Shown here piece after piece: positions 13,101 through 25,100 of a DNA stretch of 64,000 nucleotides. The position numbers and the translations under genes were made by a program. The DNA is from Ophioderma brevispina (Eukaryota; Echinodermata; Ophiuroidea; Amphilepidida; Ophiodermatidae). The stretch lies in NCBI GenBank assembly GCA_023653785.1, contig JAMKCH010084926.1, positions 1 to 64,000 of the forward strand, in the 5' to 3' direction. Position 1 is the stretch's first letter; each line of letters opens with the position of its first letter. The notes below the pieces were generated by a model. That model was not told the DNA's origin. It worked only from the letters and a program-made list of their open reading frames with translations, and did not search any database.

Positions 13101-16100
13101 GCCTCAACCCTACCAATCACTCCATGATACAGTTTTGGTATCCCTATAAATGGTTAAGTAATTTTTTTCTTGTCACATCTGCAAAATAAATGGTATCAAT
13201 TCTGTTCCATTGTGATGATTCAAGCAAAAATTACTGCCCATGCATGTAATAGTATACAAATATTGAATGCCTAAGATTGAGATAGTAAAAAATGAGGGCA
13301 AATTCTAACACTTCCACTTTGCAAGGCAAAGCCAAGTGAAATGAAACAGTCAATATTTAACCAATGACAGGATTATATGCAGTTTCATAATATCATCATG
13401 ATATCACCTGTTTTCTTTTCATGCCATGTGATATGGTGCACAAATATCTTCCCGAGGTGATGAGAGATGGTCGGCCTACTGTTTTCCCGAGACAGAAGGT
13501 TGAGGGGAAGACAGTAGGCCCGCGGTCACCAAGGTGAGGCATTTTGTACCATTTTAAGAATATAGGACAACCAATATTTGATTTATATAAAGCATACAAA
13601 TATTCTCTTATACAACTAACCATACTAACACATTTAAATTATGAACAGACAATATATCTGCAGATGAGCGGAAGTTGGGATATCAATGATAGGTCTATGC
13701 CGATAAAGGCCAAAAAATTGCAATACAAAGTTACTATTGCCTTGGCGAGATGATGGCAATGTGGTGAACACACCTTCTGGTTCCCATATTGGCATTCATT
13801 AGTAATTGCTTGAATGACATCAATAATGGAACATTCCAAATTTGACAAGAGTGATATAATTTTAATATTGCACAAATATAAGCATTCGCTTATATAAGCT
13901 TATTCGCTTTATATACAATAATTTTCAATGGTAAAAGCAAATCCTCAAATTTGTAGAATCGATTAGTATGATTTGTTAGGTCTATGTACATAATAAGTTT
14001 TTAAAAAATACTGCAAGTCAAAACTTGCAAGATTCAACATGGCAGGGAGCAAATATGCAAATGAGCTCATTAATATGTGTGCAAATAGTGATGACACAGT
14101 GCATGGGTATTACTTGCATGCACTACTACCCACATACTAAGTGTCATCAAATTCGGACATTGGCATCTGGTAGAAGTTCACCTTTTTGGTAATGAGCCAA
14201 TCAGAGCAGATATACAAATGCGCTCATTAATATGCACAAACAATGATGACACAGTGCATGGGTATTACTTGAATCCTAAATTATCCACATACCACATGCA
14301 GTTTTAAACCTAATAAAATAAGCTTTCTACTGACACCACATATGTTGGGATATGTGTGACTTTGAGATGTAAAATGGCAGGCACAATCAGGGTTCACTTT
14401 TTTACTTGCTCTGAATATTAACAAGTCATTCATTGTCAGCAGCAGGTGTACCAAGAAATGTCTGCATTGTCTGGCTTCCTATTGTCTTTCTGAACACCTG
14501 CATATCCCATGTTGCCTGGGGCTATGCAGTGCTTATACAATAAGAGTCTTTTACAGAACAGCAGAGACGACTCGAAATACTCCTTATCCATTATTTCCAC
14601 TAATTAGCTAACATAATTTAAAAAATTACTCAACTTGTTCACTTGTCCAAAATATGGCCTTTGACATGTATAAAAAAGACACAACATACCCTTGTCCTTT
14701 AATGTTACTACTAATAAGTATGTATGAAGTGAATAGACCAAGTATCTGTGACTGTAATTTGTGATTGTTAACTTACCTCGACCACTGAGAAAGCTGTAAT
14801 TGGCTGAAACAGAAACAAAAAAAATTATGTGATCTTTAGAGTCAATGATCATGCTTTGAAACAAGGTAATTGCAAGTCTGCCTACAGTTTGAGAAATGAC
14901 ATTTGATTCCATAACCACAGGTAACGGAGTGAAGTCATCATTGACTTCATGTACACTTGGATTAAGGCACCCATGATGGTAAAGCTACTTTTGGACATTT
15001 GAAAGTGTGACCCTATATTTGTAGGTCACAGAAATAGGTCACCACTAACTCATCAAATGGGTTTTGATGACGATATAGCTATTTTACCATTCAAAAATAA
15101 CCCAGGTTTTACCCTATTTTAACCTTTGACCCCACAACTGTAGGTCACATAGAGCTCATCAATGTCTTATGTAATCTCTGAGACAAATAGGATGGTATAC
15201 TATTAAAGCTAATGTCGACGCAAGACAATGCAAGAGACAGTGTGCATATTTGAGTGGGGCGCGATTCTTTGCAAATGCTTGAGTATATTTGGTTTACTTT
15301 TTATGCATGAAATGATAAAACCAAATAATTCCCACCTGTTTGGTGGTGACTAATGAACAGTAATCAAAGAATGCACAATTGCACCTTAGTTACTATGTAG
15401 AAGCTTTCCAGTTCCAGAGAAAATATTTAACACACTTTTTTTGTGAATTATTTCTTTTGGAGGCATTTAGGACTATAGAAGATACATGACTGTACTTTAC
15501 ATGACACACACTCATTATATTGAAAGAATATAAGCTGTGGTCTTCTGCATATTTGCACACAAGCAATTCAAAAAACTTAGTTTTAGTAAAACACATACAC
15601 ATGCACATGCACAACAGAATGCAAAGTGGTCCTGTCAGCTATGCTGGCAACCCACAAAAATCAGTGCACCTAATCACATGTGGAATCATATTTGACAGAT
15701 TTTTTTAGAAAATTACCTCTAATGATCCCTGGTTTCCACAGGGGGAAGTATCTCCATAACATTATTTCATGTACATATATGTAATATATATGCAAAAATC
15801 TCTTTTTAAGTATGATTTACCTTGTGCCATTCTTGTTGCCCAACCTCCAAGTATGGCCTCCATCCTCTGCCATCCATGGCTTCATCTTCATACGCATCAC
15901 AGCATCCTCTATGTCCTGCTTATTTCATCGGCAACAAATACATCACATCTTACTTGGTAAGACAAGCTAAGGTAGGTAAGGTATTACTATACAAATATTG
16001 AATACCCGAGAGTGTGATAGTATAACAAATATTAACGACTATGATTGTGATGGTAAAAATATGGATCACGAGGTGAAAGATGATTGTTCCATTTCACGAC

Positions 16101-19100
16101 GCCGCAGGCGAGTGAAATGACCAATCCATCTTCACCATGATCATATTTGTACCATCACACGAATAAAGGAGTTTTCATATTTGGTTTTAACTATAACTCA
16201 TAAATAGATTCTGGTCATTTAATAAATTATTAGCCGATCTAGCGCTAGGCCTGAGCTCTACAGGGCCTAGGCCTAGGAAAAGAATGACAAGTTCTATGAT
16301 TTTTCAAAGGAAAGCAAAAGCGTACTTACCTTTTTTAGACCATAAACGAGGTGATATTTCCAGGCATTCAAGTAGAGTTCAAGTTCATAGAAGCGAAGTT
16401 CCCAGAATCCAGTGTTAATTCAAATCCGATTAATAAATTTTCAACAGAACATGTCACGCCAAATCAATCTTTCTCCAACCGTACTAAGTTCAACAAGCAT
16501 CCTCAATAAGTCAAAAGTGAATAGGATGCATAATACAGTTATAATTCTGCCATGTTTTGACATCAACTATATTTGTGCATATGCCGCACACAATTGTGAA
16601 TTGAACGTCGCGCTCTGGTGGATTTCACAACCCAATTTAAATCTCTGCAACGATGGGTGGTGATTGGTAAGGTCACCGTATATCTCCTACTGCCTGTGAA
16701 AGTGTCAATAGATCTCCATCAGATGGACATCGGGTAGGGCCCTGCAGGAATGCCGTGATTTGCCGAGACTTTTCCCGGGTAGGCCTAATGCTTCGTGGTG
16801 GCGGTGCTGGGTCCCTGGAATATCCGTTTTTGACGGTGTAGGGCCTACTCAACTGTGCTAGCCGACGTGCATTACTTTGCGGGGTATAGCTCGGACAAAT
16901 CTCCCCCCATTTTACCATCACTCGTCTTACTATAATGCTTTATATACTACTCTGCTCACTATGTGCCCACTCACCGACTCGGTCACGATTCTCAAAGCCA
17001 CTTCTGTCCAGCAGGGTGACACATGTTGCGCGCAAACATGGTTTGTGTAGATCTTAGAAAACATCCTGCGCTGGTAGAAATAACTGTTCATTTTCTTGGC
17101 GAGGGTATTCTGGCCAACTGGCCCATTGCAATGCCACGGTTCATCTCCTGTTGGTACTTTTTCCTTTGGTGTTTGCCAAAAAGCTAGACAACCTTGATGC
17201 AACTTGGAGCTGGTATTTCAAAATGATTCAACTGGACATAGCTTTTTTATCACCTGGACCTGCAATACATCCTACCCTCCCACTGGCTTCCTCGTCTTCC
17301 TCCGCGATTATTCTTGGTGTCATTTGATCGTCGGCCTTTATGTATTTGATCCTCCCGTCCACTTTTCTACACTAAAATCTGCTGGCGTCATTGAACGCAG
17401 ATTTTCTTGCCCGCGATTCCATAAAAACATCATAATGTTCAATGAACGCTTTTTTCTGCAATCCTCTAGAAAGTCTCCCCATGTTCATTACAGGAGATCC
17501 TTGGATTAGAAAAATCTGCCGTGAGCTGGCACTCGGGGTTGGGTGCTTTTCACACTACCAAGACCTTCCTTCTTCAACCTTAACTAGACCTGCCTTGAAA
17601 GACTTTACCACTTTGCTTGAAGTCTGGTGTCGTTACCAAATCCCAACCATGAATATCTTGAAAGTGGCGTTGCAGTCCGAATCCTAGCCCTTGCATTGCA
17701 TTCTTTGATCAACGTTCCGTCCATTGTGCGACTCCCGCGTCAGATTTGCTCAAGTAAGCATCCAGATCACCAGCACAACCGATATAGCCTGTCTTATCCG
17801 GCTGCTCCCCGTGGCTACAGCATAATCTGACAGAATCTTGACAGCGTTTTAATTTGACGCTTTGGTGTTTTTTTGAAATCGTCCTCGTCAATTAAATCCA
17901 CTAGATCTCATTCATTTACTAGCGCAAATCGAGATCGCTTCAGTGGACGCCATGTTATAGTCTGCAAGGAAAACTTTTTTATCATCGTCAGCACTGCTTC
18001 GGATTGGCACAGTTCCTACATTGCTAGAGCTGGTACAGGCATTTGTAGCGAACGGTAGATGAAAACATACTAAATTAACGTGCATAAACAACTCTTCATC
18101 AGACTTCGTTTTGTGTCCGCTTCATACTGTACACTCCTGGATGTTTTTAACGTAAATCGTGCGGTGGAAATAGAGGCATATGATAGTAAAACTTATCACG
18201 CGTTAATAGTTATTTGGTAGACCATTGGATTATGGTAACTCTATTGAATAGTCATGTGGCACAAATAAACCAATTAAATGACTAGAATCTATTATTAGTT
18301 AGATAATACAAAATATATCATGAGGTCAAATTTTGAATTTCCATTTCACAAGGTGAACGCCAAGTAGATGAAAGTCCAATTTGACTGTAGATATTTTACT
18401 ATTGCACTAATATAGGCAGTCAATATTGTTTTCTATCATGATATCACCTGTTTTTATTTTTGAAGCCAAGTGAACAGTAAACCTATAACCATGGCTCAAA
18501 TCACTGAACTCTGATTAAAATTAATGACAATCTCAACAAAATTGTGCCATATTGTTTCATCATGGTTACTTATACTCTAAAGCATTACAAGACACAACAT
18601 AAATACCTTATCTTAATTTTACTAATTCTGATTACATTTTATGAACCGACTAAAAAGAAGGTAAAATATTTTATGCAAACAACTTCTTTCTTTTATTTAT
18701 AATCATTTAAAAAAAATGTGTATTTTTAACATGCAACATATCCATGTAAACATGCTCAAGGTGCTGTGCGTTCAGCCATGAAAGTCTTACACATCAAGAA
18801 CCATACTACCAGACAACATATGCCAAGAAGCTCGCTTTTAGAAGCAGGAGGAAACCGGCGTACCCATAAAAAACCTGCAGGAACAAGTATGGACTCGAGA
18901 AAACCAAATTTCCACATAAAGCCTCCGAGAACGAGCACCTGCCGGGGATCGAATAAAACCCGAGACCTCATTGGTGACAGGTGAGGGAAGATAGGCTGCG
19001 CCAACCCGTTTCCCCCCAATTTAATATCATGTACTCATATTACAGACTGCATGTTATTGGATATCAAAATATCTACTTCCATCACCAACAAATACAAACT

Positions 19101-22100
19101 TTCTTCTTACATACCATTAACATACAAACTACTCTATCTTTATGAAATAGCCAAAAACTTGTAATTAAACACATCAGATTTTTTTTTTCAAAGAAGTTTT
19201 TTTTTTTTTTTTTAAAATTAGGTTAAAAACGCGTGTTTTTTTGTTTTTAAAAAAACTTACATGTTTCATAATGGGACAATATACTTACTGATTGCATTGA
19301 CCTGCTCCCACGAAACAAGGATAAAGTCGGAAATTTCTAATTTTGAAAATAAAGACAAAACAAGTACAAGGGATACAATGAGGAATAGTTCATTACTGAG
19401 TAAATTATCCATGTATCATATAAGTATGACCAAGTTTATTTAGATCGTGCAAAGACAATTTCAACGTTTACGCTAACGACCACATCATATGGATCCATTA
19501 GCCAGGGACTGTCCCTTTTAGTGGCCACTTTCAATATGCAGGGAATACAATTGGACCTATTCTTAACCTCTACCCCGCAGGGCTGGTGAGAAAGGAGGCA
19601 GGTACAGCAGTATTTAGTTTTTGGAATATGCTGTTGAAAATGGCCAACTGCTATTTTTTTTTCAATCTAATCATATGAATTTTGTTTAGTCTAATTATCA
19701 TGCATTAACCTGACACACTTACATTTAAGAATTCCCAATCTTGAAGAGGTTGAAATTTCTGAGTAGGTAGTCATGGTAAGGTCAGCATCTGTAGGTTCAG
19801 CTTAGGTAGAGCTAGACAGCCTGAATAGGGCAGTGAGAAAAGTTGACACCATCAAAAAACCATATCAAAATGATTCAATACAAATCAATTCAAATTTTCC
19901 TGATATGTCCCATATCTAGTCATCTAGGAAGAAAAATATCAGCACCAATTGCGATTGTTTATATAAAAATATTTACAAAGAAAGAAATCAATACCATGCC
20001 ATACAATAATACATTATACCATGTTCTCCCTCAGGCAAGACACACATCTAGAACCCCCCAGAACCTAATTCTGAAATTTTAGGCTTTTGTCTTCCTTTTG
20101 AGTCTTTTTCCTCAAAAATTTGCTATTTGCAGCTATTACACTCCTACTTGTGTAAAATTCCTACTCTGCCATTGTTTCCTTTACCGTCTCCATGAGAAAT
20201 ACTCGTTGGGCACATATGTTTCATTCCATAATATCTGTTCTGTAGGATCGAGTGGGGTCTCATTCAATACCTCAATCTGAGACTGTCGCCTTTCATGTCT
20301 AGATACCTACAAATAGAAGTACATTTTGTGGGTTAAACAAATCACTATTACTGACACGATCTTTCTCTAGACTACATATGTCACTATGTGCATAGAAATA
20401 ATTGTGCAATCGTGCAATTGACCTAAAGAAGGGGGTACAATTCACGTCACATGAATGTTCCCAAAGGTACCAATATTCAACCTAACAAGCAACCATGGTG
20501 CTAAGTTGGTCATTTTAGATAGGCACTTATTTCTCACAAATTTCAATCAAATCATTTCCACATCTGGCTTATTTTAAAGAGACATGAGGACATTTCCAGA
20601 AAGAAGTGCCTCCAATTTTTTTTAACCCGGTTTTTTGCATACCAATTTTTACCAATGTATTAGATCACACTTGAAGAGAATAAGCCAAATACGCTGTCTT
20701 TATGTAATAAGATGTTATTTCTCTCATGCACGACAGAAAATCAAATCATGGTTTCTATAGGGAGGAGTACGATTGCAGGCAAGTTCAAAACAAGGTTTGC
20801 GGTATTCTTTTGTCCAATAAACCTTCGAAATGTTCTCGGTAGGTGGTCTACAACCGATCCAGTGCAATTTGAAAGAAATTTGTATCCTAAAAAAAATCTC
20901 TTCCTGTCACGTCAAGGTAAAAATCAAATAATATTGTTGACACATCATTCGCCATGTTGACACACCAATGTTTACCAATTATTTCTTAATATTAGACAGG
21001 AAATTCTGGAAATCCAAAATATTATATTATTATTCAAAGTGAACAATCCTAAAAAGGTTGCTGAATTTGAAAAACTGAGCACCCATTCGTCCTACCTTTG
21101 TCCTACAAAATCGATGATGAAACTCAAGAAATTAATTCTTTATTTTTCTAAATATATTTATGGTGCACTTTTGCCATAAAATTTGAGAATTTTATAGTTA
21201 CTTTTCATGAAAATAAATCAATCTTTTGTAAGAACCAGGCCACAGCACACATGAACACTGCATTTGCATGTGTGTCTCTTATCCCGTGTTATATTTATAT
21301 TCATCCATGATGCTAATCCATGGTACATGCTGGATCACTTTTATACATCATAGGCTTTATTTTTTAATTGGCAATGCTCTTGTTCTGATTGGCACACTGG
21401 GCCACACAGGGAGAGCGTGGCCCACTGGTTAAGATATTCGCCTTTGGTGCAGGAGGTCCACTAGCTGGGATTTAATCGGGAACTAAATTCTGGATTTAAT
21501 TTGTATAAGAACTATTGATTAAACTAGAATTCCGCTCTCCCCGTGGTTCATTTGGACTTGGGCAAATGAATCACGAGAATATCCCGTCCTTCGGAGGGGA
21601 CGTTAAGCCGTCGGTCCCATGTACAGAGAGTCATACCTGTACATGTATATCACAGTCAGTTTCAAGAAGAGTAGGGTGGTAACCCCTGATTGTCCCAAGC
21701 CGTTCTGGTCAGTTTCGAGGGATACCCCTAGTAGAGTGGTTAACCACTGTTGGGTATACCTCTGAGGTCTTGGTCCTCTAAATTGTAATAAATAAAAAAA
21801 TAAAAAAATGTGGTCCAGTGGAAAAGCACAGAATTCATGATCATTCAACTGAAGTTGTGAGTTTGAGCCCTGTCATGGCCCACATGTTTGGGTCCTTGGG
21901 CAAGAAACTTAAGGTGGGTTCATACTTCATCGACGGACGTCTGCAGACACTGGTCTTTTGAACATGCTTTTTAAGCAACGCGTATATGCATCTGGTCCGC
22001 AAAGCATGTTCGAAAGACAATAGCGTCGACTGACATCCGCCGACGAAGTATGAACCCACCATTAGTCTCCATTGCCTTGTTAAAGGTGCAACGAGAGATT

Positions 22101-25100
22101 CTGAGACACCCAAATATTGTGTCATAATAGTAATTCATATAGATTTGACACTCAATAAATTTCTTGTATTTGGCTACAGAAATGCCTTAAAAGAGAAAAA
22201 AGTGATTTTGATTTGCTTATATTTCAATATAAAACATAGGCTGAATTTTGTATTTGCTCCTATACAAAATTAGCAATTTTACAATTTTTGTACCAAAGAA
22301 ACATTTCTCAGCTTAATCCTTTTAGATGGGGATATTATTGATGGAAAGCTTTACATCAGGGCAAAAATCAGTACTTTCGATTTTTTTAGGGGCACCTGAT
22401 ATGTGAAACCTTTAACCAAAGCGATATTGAGGTAGCTGTCATAGGTGACATTACAATCCAATTGATGATAGGGTTGTGCACCATCCAGCTGCCATATAAG
22501 CAAAGTGAAATGAATATGATGATTTTCTGAGGCATCGTAATTTTAATAACTGGCATCCACGAGCACCCCATGGTGAGGATATGTGTGCATTGTAAACCAA
22601 CATCATTATCATCGTTATTAATATTATTACTATTATTTTTGCCACTACCTATTAAAATGACATCAGAGGAGATATGTTTTAGAGCAAAATCCTTAAAGGC
22701 AGACTCAGAGATTTTGAAATATAATTTGTTAGTGCATGAATTAAATATAGTCAATTAAAACTAAAGATGGTCATCTAAAATGTTCATTTCCAAAGTTTGA
22801 GATGAATTGAATTTTTCATTTTGATGTAGTAAACATGATGTATGTGTGGTAGTATAACAGTGCCATAGGACACTGTATAACAAAAATTCTGGATCCAGAA
22901 TTTTATTGCAAACTTGTGATTTTCTATATGAAGGATATCAATATTGAGCTTAGCTAATTTACACAGTGATGAGTATGTGGACAGGCATTGTGTTATGCAA
23001 AAAACACAATTTGTCAGAAAATTGAAGGTGCCATCCTGGGGAAATCTCCCGAGTCTGCCTTTAAGCCCTGATGTACTACTGATTTCATTCAAATAACAAA
23101 TATTGTTTACCATGAGTTCAAGGAGAAACCGTTTGTCAAATGAAGGGACTTGCTCCCCCTCAGTCAGATTGGTAGGAGAAACAAGTGTGATGCAAACTGA
23201 TGTAAATCAGTAGTACTGCAAACAAAAGAAATTACAACTTGTAAACTCAAAAACAAATGTTTGCTAGTGTATTCAATATATGCAATTCTAAAAAATGATG
23301 ACCGATTAAGGGGATCCTATACTTGCCTTATCTGCTTATCTAAATTGTGTATCCATGATTTCTTATACTTGCCATAATAGGCCCAATGCATAATCGGTGG
23401 CATGATATGAAATCAAAGTCACCATGAAACTTTATTTGTGCATGTGCTAGGGCAAGTTATTGCACTCAACTTGCAGACAACACATATCGTAAAATAGCAG
23501 TAAGCGATTATCCAGTAAGCTGATTCACTTAGTGATGGTGAATTGTGTGCACGATTAAATTTTCAGATCCACAGCCATTTGATTTCATTGGTCATTTTCA
23601 GTAATTATAAATAACCCATTTTCTAATTATTTGGGGGTGGATTCGGGAATTAGGGTAATTTTACAGCAGTTGTTATTGCAGACCCATCATGTCTGAGGAA
23701 TGAGAGGCTGAATGTGGACTTGAAGTAGAGGGTGATTTAAGCACAAGTCAGGCCTCATGGATAAGCTTACCTTGACAGTTTAATAGCAAACAGTTACTAT
23801 ACCCCTGGTAAAAATATGGACGGAAAAATATCTGTTAATATAATAAGATTTTCGTAATTTTGTATTTCCTGTCCATATTACAGCACAGGAAATTACAACA
23901 CGTGGCCTGTAGGGCTGCCGTAATGCAAAACATTGGCATGACATCAAAAAAAAACGTCAGAATCAACTGAAATTTTTGATATAAGCTTCTCTCGGTGACA
24001 TTAGGGAACCACAAACCAAAAATGAGGTGTTGGATCATGAAATACACATGAAGATGACATTTTGTATCATAAAATATAACCTGCAATGAAATTTTGATCA
24101 TTACATGAGTAAACGGTTATAATAAGAAGGTTAGTGAGTGACCTGTAAACAGTTTTGGTGGTTTCATATCAAGCTATGTGTTTTGGCCTTGGATTTCCAT
24201 CAGGACTATATCTTTTGGGAACATCGCTCAGACCAATCACCATAACTTTTGAAGTAAACCAATAGGGACTTGAACCCAAAAGCAGTACCATGCTAGTAGA
24301 AAAGAAAGAATTGTACTGATTAGTTGACAACACCTACCAACAAAGTTGGAAGGTTTATTGGACAAAAGTACAAAGGAAACAAATATGTTTTACACTTGCC
24401 TGCATTGTAATCAGGCTAGACAGAAGCAAGTTTGGATTGGCACAAGAGAAAAATAAATCATAATGTTGTTATACTCGATTCGCGCGATATAGGGACAACC
24501 GTAATTTTTTCCCGGGTCGAGTGTTTATGAGGGGCGGACAGCAATTAAACTTTTGCAGCGCGCCTAGTCGTGAGTTCTAATACTGTGTGTGTTCTACGGC
24601 TCAACAATATGCAGTGGCACTAAACAGTGGGTCATTGGTAAAAGTAACATACGGTAAAATGTGAAATATACTGTATACGGCAGGTGCGCTATTGAATCCT
24701 GAATATGCTAACATGGTTTGTGACTCCTCAAGGTGAATAAGGGCCATAATTACTTTCATACGTATCTAAAACTATAAATACGACTAATACAATAGCCATT
24801 GCCCACTCAAAGATGGTCCAACCTAGTTCTTAGTAGTTGAAGCACGTTAAAATATTTGTTGAACGGAAAAGTGGCCCTAACACTCTTAACTGCTTAATAA
24901 CGGAAAAACCACTACTTTGTAATGAACGTAGCCCAAATTAAACTTCTTTAGGGAATTACTTTGTTATGTACATTAAGAGGAATAGCGTAGAAGGACCATA
25001 CAGTATAAACGTACTTTGTATATTGCTCAGCTGTGGAATTTAATTATTTTTCCATGCTTACTCTGTTTAATTCTAAATATCATGTTTAAAATCCTTAATT

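Noticed and set aside
21411..21480. Possible tRNA gene
   Set aside because: The A and B boxes are degenerate, the cloverleaf is not complete, and the segment continues into a SINE body with an A-rich tail.
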